DNA from: Larix kaempferi
Lineage: Eukaryota; Streptophyta; Pinopsida; Pinales; Pinaceae
NCBI GenBank assembly: GCA_027924585.1
Contig: BSBM01000361.1
Coordinates: 70,244,501 to 70,308,500 of the forward strand
DNA length: 64,000 nucleotides
Direction of reading: 5' to 3'
In this document: piece by piece, positions 1 to 11,215 of the stretch
Layout of the letters: every line of letters starts with the position of its first letter
Numbering within the stretch: position 1 is the stretch's first letter
The notes under the pieces: generated by a model
Seen by the model: the letters and a program-made list of their open reading frames with translations, nothing else
Databases searched by the model: none
Told to the model about the DNA's origin: nothing
Made by a program: the position numbers and the translations under genes

Positions 1-558
1 AGATGCATGAAGCTGCTAAAAAATGAAAACACGATAGCAGAGCTAGAGAAGCTCATAAATCTATATGAACCACAAATAGAAGCAGAAACTTCTGAGGGCG
101 CAGTACATCATATAAAGAAAAATAGGAGGTTGGGCCATGAGATGAGGCTCACTACGCAGATACGAGACTTTGAGATGGATGAAGTGATCCTTGATCTAGG
201 ATCAAAAGTAAATGTCTTGACCAAGCAGACATGGCAACAGATGGGTCGACCAAAGCTGTCATGGTCACCTATCCAGCTGAGAATGGCCAACCAAGAGAAA
301 GTTATACCATTGGGCCGCTTAGCCAGTGTTGTGGTTGATTTTGATGGAGTACAAAGCCATGTGGACTTTGAAGTCATCGAGATTGTTGACGATACCCAGC
401 CCTTTCCTGCGCTATTAGGAATTGACTGGGCTATTGACAATTTATCCATTATAAATTTGAAAACAAAGAAGATGATATTCGAAGGAAAGCATCTACAGGT
501 TATCGCACTAATGGATCCTGTAGATGGGAACAGATATAGTGAGCCGATTCAAAAATAA
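1..558 (+). pseudogene. Ty3/gypsy retropepsin (protease) region, cut by window edge
   Basis: This is the aspartic protease part of a gypsy pol polyprotein; in an active element it matures Gag-Pol inside virus-like particles. The open frame runs from about base 7 to the stop at 556-558 (183 codons). The active-site motif reads I-L-D-L-G-S at residues 61-66, a D-L-G-S form of the retropepsin D-T/S-G. It is followed by the K-x-T-W-x-x-M-G block and by the flap-distal A-L-L-G-I-D-W-A signature near residues 136-143. The family normally has this domain as one part of a longer polyprotein, so the stop after it marks decay or the edge of a fragmented ORF. The gag-proximal side lies outside the window. 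Seen: motifs and frame. Inferred: membership of the element that continues to about 7.3-7.8 kb. Confidence 0.8.
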
Positions 559-1075
559 GATAAGGCTCAGGACTTGGACCAGCTCTACCAGATGACTGCG
601 AACCAAGAGGATTACATTAATCCTACTATGGATGGTGCACTCAGCTGGAGATGCGATAGCTCCTGTGTTTCTGACTCGGATTCTGGACTGGAAAACTGGC
701 AGAATCGCATGCATGAAGTGTCAGCTAGAAGTTGCGCGCTGGTCACGAAATCACTGCGCTGGATTGGAAAGCAGGTAAGTTTGATCCCTACATTTGATGG
801 TTCTGCTAACATTTATACTTTTATTCAAGACTATACTATAGAAGTTCTAGAGAGCACTGGTGGCCAGCATTGGATATGGCGCTGCGTAGCATACTTGCCA
901 GATGGTGGGCCTCGCACAAACAGATATTGATCACTTGGGATCAATGCAGAACAAAGATGCAGATTCAGTTCACAGAAAGGGTTGCCATACCCTTTGAGAA
1001 GCTCAATGGGAAGACATATCCTAGGTAACATTTGGAAGTCTGTTCGTAGGCATGGGCAAAGTCGTTTCATGTTCA
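559..1075 (+). pseudogene. Linker plus gag-like remnant in the position where RT is expected
   Basis: After the protease stop the frame reopens (574-930) with an acidic linker (Y-I-N-P-T then S-D-S-D-S-G-L-E-N-W-Q-N-R). It then passes into a segment with F-D-G-S-A-N-I-Y-T-F and, in a shifted frame around 860-960, A-R-W-W-A-S-H-K-Q and W-D-Q-C-R. These resemble the retrotransposon Gag core, where an A-R-W-W block and a W-x-x-C-R block are typical. The piece H-L-E-V-C near 1029 also fits Gag. No RT palm motif is visible between 558 and 1075. Either the element lost RT by deletion or template switch, or the family carries a gag-like module inside pol. At least one frameshift and several stops are present. 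Non-functional as read. Confidence 0.5.
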
Positions 1076-1583
1076 TGTGGATGCATCATGCATTTCCCTC
1101 AGTATTGTGTTAGCTCAGCCAGGAGAAGCGGGTATTGACCACCCCATCACATTTTCTAGTAGAAAGCTATCTTCAGCAGAGAAGAACTATACCACCACTG
1201 AGCGGGAAGGACTTGCGATGGTATATGCCCTTCAGAAGTTCAGACATTATTTACTTGGTGCGTACTTCCTTATGTTCACTGATCATTCTGCATTGAAGTA
1301 CCTAGTCAACAAGCCAATGTTAGGGGGCCGTATATGTAGATGGCTATTGCTATTCCAGAAGTACGACTTTGAGATCATTGTTAAACCTAGTAGGCCGAAT
1401 TTGGGACCTGACCACCTCTCTAGAATGGAGTCAGGAGACGAGCCAACGAACATTGAAGATAGTCTTCCCGATGCACAGTTGTTTGCTATACAGATTGCAG
1501 ATGATTACTATAAGGATATCATTGATTTTCTTACAATAGGGCTGACACCACAAGAATTTTTGTTTAGTAGAAGAAGCAGATAG
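1076..1583 (+). pseudogene. Ty3/gypsy RNase H domain
   Basis: RNase H removes the RNA strand of the RNA/DNA hybrid during reverse transcription. The frame opens at H-V-H-V-D-A-S just before 1077 and runs to the stop at 1581-1583. Candidate catalytic acids are all visible: D in V-D-A-S (residue 2 of the open frame), E in T-E-R-E-G-L-A (residues 42-44) and D in F-T-D-H-S-A-L (residue 69). The typical blocks I-T-F-S-S-R-K-L, F-R-H-Y-L-L-G and the tether G-P-D-H-L-S-R-M are also present. The domain is joined directly to gag-like sequence instead of an RT thumb, so it cannot be part of a working RT-RNase H protein. High confidence for the domain; the upstream junction is the odd part. Confidence 0.85.
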
Positions 1584-1599
1584 TAGTCCGCACCTTGGA

Positions 1600-2768
1600 T
1601 TTCACTATTATTGTAGGATAGTTATACAAACTCGGACCAGATGAAGTCCTATGCAGATGTGTACTTGACCATGAGAAACCATATATACTAGCAGATGCGC
1701 ATTCAAGGATCGCGAGAGGTCATTACGCAGGAAAGGCTACTGCGCGAAAGATGCTACGCGTAGGGATGTGGTGGCCTACCATCCACAAAGAATCTAAGGA
1801 ATACTATAGGAAATGCAATGTCTGTCAGAGGATAGGGAAGTCGTCGCGGAGATACAAAATGCCACTGAACCCGTAGTTGACCTTACAGGCTTTTGAGAAG
1901 TGGGAAATTGACTTTGTGGGACCTATAAACCCACCAGGGAAGAGAATTGGTGTGAGGCATATCATTACTGCCATGGATTACCTCACCAGGTGGGCAGAAG
2001 CTAAGCCAGTAAAGGATTGCAGTGCAGGTACTTCCGCGGAGTTCATTTTTGAGGAAATTTTGTCAAGATTCGGTTGTCCGAAAATTTTGATGAGTGATCA
2101 GGGCACTCACTTTCTGAATAATACCATAGAGGCCCTAAAAGAGGAGTTCCACATTTGGCATCACCGCAGTACACCATATCATCTGCAGGAAAATGGAACT
2201 GTTGAAGCTTTCAACAAGATACTAGAAAACGCGTTGACGAAGGTGTGCAACGTAAACATGGATGATTGGGACCTATGCATCTCATCTGTGCTTTGGGAAT
2301 ATAGGACAACTTGTAAGAAATTGACGAGACAGACACCCTTTCGATTGGCTTATGGGAAGGAGGCCATAATGCTAATGGAGTACATTGTCCCCAGTCTGAG
2401 GATTGTTGTGTTCACCGTAATGGAAGATCGCGAATCATTAGATGAAAGACTGTTACAATTAGTCAGCTTGGAAGAGGATCATTTCATTGTAGGATTTCAA
2501 CAGTAAGTCTAGAAGGATCATGAAAAGGCATGGCATGATCGCCATATCAAGAACAAATGCTTTCAAGTAGGTGATTTAGTCCTCCTCTATGATATCAAGT
2601 TCATGAAATTTCCTAGCAAGTTTAAAATGCATTGGCTTGGTCCATATATTGTTATGCATGTCACTAACAGTGGTGCAGTCAAGTTAGCCACTTTAGCTGG
2701 TGACACCCTACCCACTATGATAAATGGAAGCAGACTTAAATTATGCCATGATAGTTTTGCTTTGTAGC
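1600..2768 (+). pseudogene. Ty3/gypsy integrase, degenerate
   Basis: Integrase inserts the cDNA copy into the genome. Reading from about 1600, an H2C2 zinc-binding domain is visible (H-S-R-I-A-R-G-H, then C-N-V-C-Q near 1816-1832). A TAG at 1876-1878 interrupts the frame. The catalytic core follows in the 1877-2506 ORF with D12 (I-D-F-V-G-P), D74 (S-D-Q-G-T-H-F) and E110 (V-E-A-F-N-K), giving a D,D-35-E spacing. After two stops near 2506 the C-terminal domain continues to about 2766, with F-x-V-G-D-L-V-L-L and L-G-P-Y-I-V, the GPY/F type module, ending G-S-R-L-K-L. Catalytic residues are preserved but the polyprotein is broken by stops, so it is a pseudogene. Confidence 0.85.
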
Positions 2769-3340
2769 ACATGGAAAGATAAACGCGAGGAGAAATTTCT
2801 AAGTGTCAAGTATAGTTGAAATTGGGCACTAGAAATGTATAGAGTCTGTACATGGATCATAAAGGAAGAATGTATGAGCAACGCAGCACTGCTGAAGCAG
2901 CACAGGAACGAGGAAGACAATAGTGGAAAAAAACCGCACAGTTCAAAGATCAGTACCATGAAGAAACTGCATAGGATTCGAAATGGTTTGCTGTGCAGAT
3001 TGGCGTAGCACTCAGAGAAAAATAGTCGTTGCATGGCTTTTGAGAAAATAGTCGTTGAAATGACCATTGCAGCAACCACTCGAGCATTTAAAGGAAAGAT
3101 AGTTGTTCTGGACACACTAACGATAGAAGAGACGGGAGGATCTGTTCAAATTGGCCAATGGACAACTCACTAAATGCAGATATAACTGTTGGGAGGCGCA
3201 GGGAGGACCTAGCTGCGCCTACTAATAACACCGCTACAAGACTCGTGGGCATTACTCAATACTTAGAATTTTCTTGTGATCACTCCCTGAGCTAGTATTC
3301 TTCTATCATCTTATTATAATAGCCCTTAGCTAACCAGTGA
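2769..3340 (+). other. Spacer between integrase and accessory ORF
   Basis: About 570 bases with no coding signal I can support. It separates the integrase C-terminus from the coiled-coil accessory ORF of the same element and may hold its leader or splice acceptor. I see no tRNA, LTR end or tandem repeat here. Confidence 0.4.
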
Positions 3341-6239
3341 ATGTCCAAACCCTCCTATAGAGAAGAAGAGCTAACCATTGAAGAAGCACTTAAGGTCTTT
3401 CAGTACGGGGGAATTACAGAGTTAATGAAAACCCCTGCCAAGAAGGTTGTAATCGAGCCAGGTCAAGCATCCCAAAGATCACCTCATCATAATCTGAGCA
3501 TCCAGGAAAAAGGGAAAGATAAAGCAAAAGACGTAACTGTACCTCGAAGCAAGATCATAAAGATGGGCTTGTCGGCGCAAAAATCACCATTCCTTCAGAA
3601 AGAACCAATGAAACTCACACAAGAATACATATCACCTCGGGCATTGGACACCCCAGTCTTCAAATTGGTCAAGAGTGTTAAGTATGAGATCCCATTGTCA
3701 CCGATCTCAAAGCATGTAGACATTGCCAAGAACCTGCTTGGAAAAATTCCGGATTGCAAGTGGGAAGATTTTGACCTCTTAGGCGTACAAAAGGAAGAAC
3801 CCCATGCACCTAAGTACCCACAATTCCAGCTTGACCAGTACATGTGCTGGAAGAAAGATGCCAAGGGTACACCTAACTTGGTTGATGAAAGCTAGCTGAC
3901 ACCGGTAGTTCCATTAGGCTTGTTAAACTTCCTCAGACTGCCACATTTTGACCGATCAACGGAAGTTAATGTAGTGGTTCGCACACTTATGGCGCGAATC
4001 CACTAGGGATACCTGTGACTAGACAAAAACATTGATGTCAATATTTCCTTGGTCCACCGCATAACAGGTCTCAACAAGCGCTATAAAGATCCTAAGTAGT
4101 TCTTCCAAGGGAGAGCAAAGAAAAAGAAGTTGTTGAGAAAATGAAGAAAAGTCAACCATTGACAAAGGTGAAAAGAGGCTTTCCCACAGAAGACATTGAG
4201 GATAGAACGTCAAAATTTGTGACCTAGTTAATTGCAGGAAAAATCCTCAGAACGGCTAGGCCTCCGAAGGTTCCTGCGGGCACAGTATTACTTGGTGTCG
4301 AAGTAGCTGTGGGCATCGAGTTCAATTGGATCAATTCCTTCTGAATGAGTTCTTTGATGAACTCAATGATACCTAGGAAAATGGTGGAAAATTCCACTTC
4401 ACATGGCTCATCATCCTCATCACCTTTTGCAGATGGAAGGAGCCAAGGGACTATGTGGGTATTAACATAGAAACCAATGATCCCAGAGGATTCCGGTATG
4501 CCAACCTCTGGGAAAATTTCATCACAGAGCGACAGCATGCAAAAATTGAGGTGTTCTACCAATATTATACTCAGCTGCGTGATGCGATTGTCCATACACC
4601 TGGAATCACAAAGCAGATAACGTCGAAGTACATTCGCGTTCTAGATTTCAGCGCAGACATGCGATGTATCTTCATCACACCAAAGGAAAAAATGAAGAAC
4701 CCAGAGTGGTTCCCAGGTAACTACCACATGTATGAGGAGTATATTGAAGCCCTCATGAAGGATTGGCCCGCCGAATTCCGTGTGGAAGTCATGGATGTTG
4801 AGACGGACTCTTAAGAGGATGAGCCAATCCTGTTGGCATGCCAAATTGTTGAAGAAATTGGCAAGCGCAAAGACCCAGAGACTCCGCAGAAGCCAAAGGC
4901 AAGAAAGAAGCTGAAGGATACAAAGATTAAATCTGAGGCAGTCCTGATTGAAGATGATTATGAGATGATAGCCGAAACAGTTTCAGAACAAATGAAGGAG
5001 CTCATGGTGGCTAAAGATAAGAAGGATAAGGTCATCCAGGATGACCTGCAAAAGATGCGACTCGCAATGCAAGGCCTGATGAAGAAAATGGACGATGTCC
5101 AGAAAAACCTTACCTTGCCACGAGAAGTAGGAGCCGAAGTGAGGTCGGCAGGGACCTCACAGCAAGAACCACCACAGCTAGTAATAATGTTGCCATCGAA
5201 GACCAGAATTGTCCACGTCGACCCATTGGCTATTGCACTGCCAGTGGCAAAGCAGTTGGTCTTAGACACAAATGGAGTCAAGCGGGTAGACCTCAACTTG
5301 GAAAAAATCCCCTTACCAGGATTGCACTTCATCCACATGCAGATCGTCGAGGAGATGCATGACCGAACAGTAGAGACAATGAAGTCACAAGCGGACCTCA
5401 CCGCAGCAAACAGATAGCTCGAGTTGCACGTAGACATGCAGCTACGAAATGAACAGGACCACCGACGGAACTTGGAGACTACCATATCTAATGTTGCGAA
5501 GGATATTGAAGGCATAGAAATCCAGGATGATCCTGCAGACATAGTTCTGAGGATCGGAGATAAGGTGAGATCCTTGCAGTCAGAGATGCAGGATAAAGAG
5601 ATTCATTATGAGGCCAATATTGCCACATTGAAGGATAAGCTGAATAAGCAGACACCATTAACTGAGCAGCAACTGAGAGGACAAGTCATTAGTACCGCTG
5701 TGTAGAATATGATGAATGGCATCACTCAGTGCCAAGAGCTGCTGGAACAAGTCTCGAAGGCATTCACTGCTCTTGAAGAGAATCAAGTGTTGTAGCACAT
5801 GAAGACCGTGGTAAAGGGAAAACAGACCACCCTAGATAAATTGGACGTAGAGGTCAAAGCTCTGCCACCAAGGGAGAGGCTGGCCATGTATAAGGAAGTA
5901 TCAGGCTTGAAGAAGCAAGTCCAGGCATTAAGAGAGAAGTAGACTGAAATGGACAATCAATCACAGGAACTCATGGAGGATGCTACGGCAGTGTCGCAGC
6001 AGATAGAAGACAAGCTGGCGGAAATACACGACAATCGGGAGCAAGTACAGGGACAAATTGGAGCAGAGATAACACCATCGCTGCTCAAAACGATTCAGCA
6101 AGTTGAGCAGGATACCAAACAAGCAGTCGAACAGTTGCTCAGCGTATATAATGAGTTTGCAGCCAAGCTAGTTCCACCGACCGTGGAGCAAAGTGAGACA
6201 ACTGCAGCAGCAAGTGGCTCGAGGACGAGCCACATGTAA
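3341..6239 (+). pseudogene. Accessory coiled-coil ORF downstream of gypsy integrase, degenerate
   Basis: An extra coding region between pol and the probable 3' LTR. The first part (3341-3895) starts M-S-K-P-S-Y-R-E-E-E and is open for 184 codons. The stretch 3896-4454 is frameshifted but still codes for helical sequence. From 4455 to 6239 one frame holds throughout, interrupted by stops at 4812, 5415, 5703, 5793 and 5940. Residue content is rich in K, E, Q and D with heptad-like spacing, predicted long coiled coil, especially 4920-5110 and 5400-6200. A short block V-D-L-N-L-E-K-I-P-L-P (about 5286-5318) precedes the second coil. No enzyme motif is visible. Gypsy elements of the Athila/Tat group are known to carry extra ORFs 3' of pol; this may be one, but I do not recognise the protein. 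It could act in particle assembly or as a DNA-binding scaffold, which is speculation. Confidence 0.6.
6214..6233 (+). other. Perfect 8-bp stem-loop at end of accessory ORF
   Basis: GTGGCTCG at 6214-6221 and CGAGCCAC at 6226-6233 are exact reverse complements around a 4-base loop. The stop codon of the accessory ORF follows at 6237-6239 and the probable LTR begins at 6241. May be chance or a structured end of the internal region. Confidence 0.5.
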
Positions 6240-6240
6240 G

Positions 6241-7773
6241 TGTTAGGGGCATGTTGGGCCTGGCCCAATAGGGCCATTTTTTATAACATTTGTTAGGCTA
6301 GATGGAGCTGAGCTAAGTGTAGCTTAGAAAATAAGTAAATTTTGGCTAAAGTATTGGGGGTACTACGAAGATGTGCACAGTACCGAGTTTTGAAGGATGC
6401 TGCGAAGATCAATGCTGAACAGGTTCAGTGCTGCGAAGGTAGTAGGCCACGTGGAGCCAGTAAAGTTGTGTACTACACGGAGGATGACCAGATGGAGTGG
6501 ATAGACCGGCAATGGTCTACTTTTGGTAAGACTGTTGGAAAGATGCCAAGTTGAGGGCATAAGCAGATCAGGAAGGCGGCTGACTGTACGAGTCCTTTAA
6601 GCAGAGGGCGGATCAGGAAAGTGACAGTTTGGTGTACAGCGGAGTACGTGACCGTTAAGGAGAAAACGATGGATGGACAATGATTGGATTTGAGCCAGTT
6701 GTACGCGACCGTTAAAGGACAGACAACCTGCAGGGAAAGCGACTGGGAGCTGAGCCAGTCGCACGAGTCTGTTAGTGGAACGATGGCTCGAAACGGATGA
6801 TCTGTTGGTGTGTGCACAATAAGAAGGCTGAAAGCAACGGTTCTAAGGTGTGGAGGATTGCCACGATAGCAGAATTGCTACCAGAAGCCTGCATGATGGT
6901 TTAAAGGGACCGTAGTGGTCTGGAAACCCTAAGGTTTTTGATCTTCAATATTGTAAAGACACGACCTTCGGGTGTGATCTATTTAAGAAGACCGTTTTTG
7001 TATAGGAAGGGTTGGTCAAGGTAAAGGGTCGTTGTTGATGATTATTATGGTGATCATATTGTATTGTAATATCTTTCGAATCAACAATAGATTATAAAGG
7101 CTCTGTAACTGAGTGCGCAGAGACCTATTTGAGCAAGAAGAGAGCCGCAGCTAAGTCCGTAGCTAAGAACTATGACCCTTCCTTAAAAGAAATATCAAAC
7201 ATAGTTCTTGTGGATGTAGCTTCCCATCCGGGGGAGTGAACCACGTTAAATAGTGTGTCGAGTGACTGAATGTTTATATGCGTGTTTGCATTTATCTGTT
7301 TCTATAGTTGGATGTCTGAATATTTGCTCACAATCTGTTATGAGGAGGCTTTTATATGCATTTTCCATCAAGAGAGTATGGAATGATATGTTAAGTCTGC
7401 ATGAATAGATGTATGGTTAATATTATCTTCACTTCTAAGGACAGTGAATCTATCGTCTGCTCGAGTACGGGGAAAGTCGTTTATGTGTCTGAATGAATGC
7501 AGTTGATGAATGTATAACAGTTATTTTGCACCTGAGGGTTATCCTTAAAATTGTAACATTCTAAGTGTGCGTCATGAGCACTAAGTAGTAAGTTAGCTAA
7601 GTGTATGACTGAGTGGATAAGTACTATTCAGTTCACTGCCTTAAGCATTTTTCACTTAGTCCAAGTATAGGAGATCAAGTGGTAGTGTTCGCAGTGTAGC
7701 CTCAAGTTTTGCAGTAAGGAGGAAGGTAGTGGTGCGGACCCCAGTGTCGGTCATCGCCACGTAGTCCAACCCT
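6241..7773 (+). mobile_element. Probable 3' LTR of the gypsy element (right end uncertain)
   Basis: Sequence directly after the accessory ORF stop begins TGTTAGGGGCATG, the TG expected at an LTR edge. A TATA-like CTATTTAAG lies at about 6979-6987, followed by an untranslated stretch with GTGAACCACGTTAAAT near 7236, a motif style common in plant LTR R/U5 regions. I cannot see the second copy of this LTR, which would lie left of the window. The right end is a guess: a CA after CCAACCCTCA at about 7773 is one candidate, and about 7250 is another. No purine tract of classic form precedes 6241. Confidence 0.4.
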
Positions 7774-8008
7774 CACAGTACATATCCAGTGCGCTACCGC
7801 GAACTTAGTCACAGCCATCAACTCATCACTCACTGTGGACATTTGAGTTCACAGTGCCCCATTAGAAACACCTCGGGTGAGACCTCAGCCTGCTTGCGGG
7901 CTGTTGCCGAAAGGGACAGTGCGAAGGGGTTTTGTTGGTTGAAGGTAACCACGAAGAACCTGGGTCTTCATAAAACCTCTGGTCAATATTGTATAGCCAA
8001 CAATCTTC
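7774..8008. other. Unassigned spacer
   Basis: Short stretch between the presumed gypsy LTR and LTR copy A. A short frame (7789-8013) has no recognisable motif. Nothing else supported. Confidence 0.3.
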
Positions 8009-8009
8009 T

Positions 8010-11000
8010 CTAGGAAAAATCCGCTAGAGTATCAGGAAAATCATCTAGGAAGGCCGAAACAACGTTTCTCCTAAAGGTATGCTAAAAGAAAAGCAGTCCA
8101 GAAAAACCTACTCAAACTAAGGCAACAAGCAAACTTATGTGATAGAGTGGATTCAAAAGTCTGGAACCTCACGAGATTAGCAAGGCATCACAAACCACGA
8201 TATACTGCAGGGTCCAACAATATGACACAACAAGGAGGATTGGGGCCATACCCTTTCCTGCATACCCGATTACCTGGACAGTACGTGCGTGCTAATCTCC
8301 TCGAGTGTTGTTCTCGGTGTATTGCTTTGCGAAGACGGCCAAATGGTTAACTCAGTTGGTTTCAGGAATCCTAATGGTGTCTCCCGATATACGCAAGGTA
8401 CGTGGGAGCTCAAATCCGTAGTGGTGCTGGCTAATGCACAACCGTTCGACAAGAGACCTTCCGATATACGTGTCGAGTACGTGATACACCCTTCGATATA
8501 CGCCAAGTATGGATTATGGTACTTGGTGGGTACGTGAAGGAGCTCGATATACTGATGTACGTGGAAGACTACAATACCCCCAGGATACAATGCTGGCAAA
8601 TAATGATAGTTGCCATGCTTAACGACGCCGGAACACGTCTCTAACTTACACACAAGTTGTTAAAAATTTTACCTAGTTCTACCATTAATTTTATATTGGA
8701 CAGTTAAGTGAATGCATGAGGTGAGTACATAATCGGAAGCATAATGAAAACCCTAGCTACATGCACGAAATATTCTTTTCTTTCAATGAATTCTAACTAT
8801 GGGAAGGAGAAATATTTTTACAATGGTATTGCCAAAACAAACTCAATGCAACACAATCTCAATTCAAACAAATTTGACAATGAAAGTACTCTTTTTCCTT
8901 TTATGCGAAACACAAAAGCACAACACTACTATCCAAATCAAAACAACTTTTTCTTTTCTTTTCTTTTTGTTTTCAAAGTAATATGACCCTAAGTAATGAA
9001 AAAAGAGGATTCTGAAATGGAAAATGCAAGCTTTTCAATTTCACTCTCAATGATCTAAGAGCAACAAGAATTAAAAATGCATTTATCTTTCCTTAGCATG
9101 GAATCATTTTTTTGTAAAAAATCGAAGTGTACTTTGAGTCTTTCAATAAAATGAGAAATTCATAATTCGAGAAAAACACAATAGATCATACATTCATTCA
9201 ACTTTTCCAAAACATAAGCAAGAATTTTCCAATGCACAACAATCTTTCTTCAATAATTTTTTGAGAAACAATGGGAAAGAAGCACTTTTAATCTTTTCGA
9301 TGGATGCATCAAAGAATAAACTTGATAACATATTTTCCTTCAGATCTAAATGACTGAAAAGAAAACAACACTTGTAGCACTCATATACTCAGAAAACTCA
9401 AGAAAAGACAAGCATTCAACCAAACTGGAAGACACACTTAACTCAAAATCAAGCAGCAGCAAGCAAACTAAGCAAGCAAAGCTCAAAACAAAAGTAAATG
9501 AGGTCTAGAAGATGATCCAATGTACTGATCAGATTAGGGATGGAAGGAAGGGAACACAAGAGTCAATGGATGAAGGTGGAGGAGACAAGAGTATCCACCA
9601 CTACCAATTTCAAACTTGTCCAAGATGGAACCCAAAGTCAATCCAAATGAAACCAAACTCTCAACACACAGATCATAAATGGGGTCTCTGGCTGGATCTT
9701 GCAGCACAGAGAGAGTTCATACATCAGACCAAGGTTCAGACTGTCAAATAAGGGAATGGATGCCTGTATGACAACTTTTGACAGATCGACGCACTCTGTC
9801 CTTACACACAGTGCGACATCGCAGTTTGCCTTCACCAGAGGTACGATGATGTCGCAATATACTAATGTAAAGGATGCGATGGGCGACTAACTGGTGAAGA
9901 GCAGAGACTCATAATGACACAGTGTCACTTTTTTTCCACTGCCCTGGTGCGATAAGCAAGTTCTAGATTAAAAAATGAATAAGATCTCTCAATAATGAAC
10001 CATAAACAGGCTTGAAAATGAGTTGTATAAACTCAGAGGAAGAAGAAGTTCAAAATCTTCAATGTGAAGATCTGAAAGTGAAAGGCAAAAAATGATAAAA
10101 AGGCTTGTGTCAAGTAATCAACTGAAAATGACTCTTAGATTTAATGACTACTAAACAAAACAAACACTACTCCCTAGTATGGTTGCTAGATTTGTGAGTC
10201 TAGTTCAATGTGAGTCTAGAACAAATAGAATAGACTACAAACATGTTTCCTAGATCTACTTAAGGATCAAGTACTAGATGTCTTACCTTCTTACTATACG
10301 ATCCTTTCTCCTGAATATTGATCCACGTCCCACGGTCGTCAGATCCAAGCTGCAAGACCTGTCAAGACATCAAGCAAGAGAAACCAGTAAAAGACATCTA
10401 TACAATAAGCGATCTAAGTAAACAATTAAGCAGGTAAACTACACAATATCATTATACATAAGAACAATATTGGTGGAAAGCATTTCTATTGCTGCAAATA
10501 GAGGAGTACATGATAGAGATATAGGACTACAACCGGAGACTTAACGTAGCAACCCTTCTCCAACCAAGCCAATTTCCATGTTCTTCCGAAGAATAATGAG
10601 TTCTCCAAGAGGTGAATGGAGGTGTCTTAAGAGATATTTCCCCAGCATGTAAGTACTATAGGCTTCCTCCTAAGATAGATTTCACCAGCATGTAGATACC
10701 ATAGCCTTCCTCCCTTTGGAATCGGAGTGAGATTCACTTATGTAGGACTAAATGGATAGGGTATGGATAGAATAGGTTGAGGAAGGGTAGGAGAGAGATA
10801 GGGGATCCTCCCAAAGAGTTAGGGGTCGAGTACCAACTCCCCTAGAGGTCAGGGATAAGACCCAAAATGATCAAGTTTCGAGAAGGATCTCGAATAAGCT
10901 ATTTTTTCCCATTAACATACCTCATTGCACGCTACAGTGGAGAAAGCTTCAACATCGCATGTTGCTAGTGTGCCACCTGTGACGACCCTTCAAAACCTAG

Positions 11001-11098
11001 CACAAATGAGTACAAACCCTCCCTGGATGATTATTAGTCCAAGTATCTTCAGGGATGTATACACTAGATCTGATGATGAGTATATTTTGGGTGTAACA
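8010..11098 (-). mobile_element. Long LTR, copy A (about 3.1 kb), minus orientation
   Basis: This segment matches 48,099-51,182 over almost its whole length in the same orientation, starting at CTTCTCTAGG and ending at GTGTAACA. Read on the minus strand it begins TGTTACACCC, the usual start of plant gypsy LTRs. Copy C of the same repeat abuts gag of the minus-strand Tat element, which is why I call it an LTR. In copy A the TATA region is degenerate (CTTATGTAG where copies B and C read CTTATATAG). Copy A also has an extra duplicated segment near 10,630-10,705 and lacks about 45 bp present in B and C near 10,195. No coding region next to it, so probably a solo LTR or an end of a destroyed element; I found no clear target-site duplication. 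The left boundary is known only to within tens of bases. Confidence 0.65.
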
Positions 11099-11101
11099 CC
11101 A

Positions 11102-11215
11102 GAGCTTATGCTTAAGACCAATTAAAAATAGTCTAAGTGATCCAGGGCTTATGCTTAACACCAATTAAAAATGGCCTAGGTGCTCTAGAGCTTATGCTCA
11201 ACACCAATTTAAGCA
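11102..11215. repeat. Three-copy 43-bp tandem repeat beside LTR copy A
   Basis: GCTTATGCT recurs at 11,104, 11,147 and 11,190, each followed by an AACACCAATT-like block and a CTAGGTG/CTAAGTG block. Period is 43 bp. It starts within a few bases of the LTR edge. Confidence 0.7.

Noticed and set aside
4958-5542. 194-codon minus-strand frame
   Set aside because: Shadow of the coiled-coil accessory ORF on the plus strand; Ser/Cys-rich composition is the usual antisense of K/E/D-rich coding.
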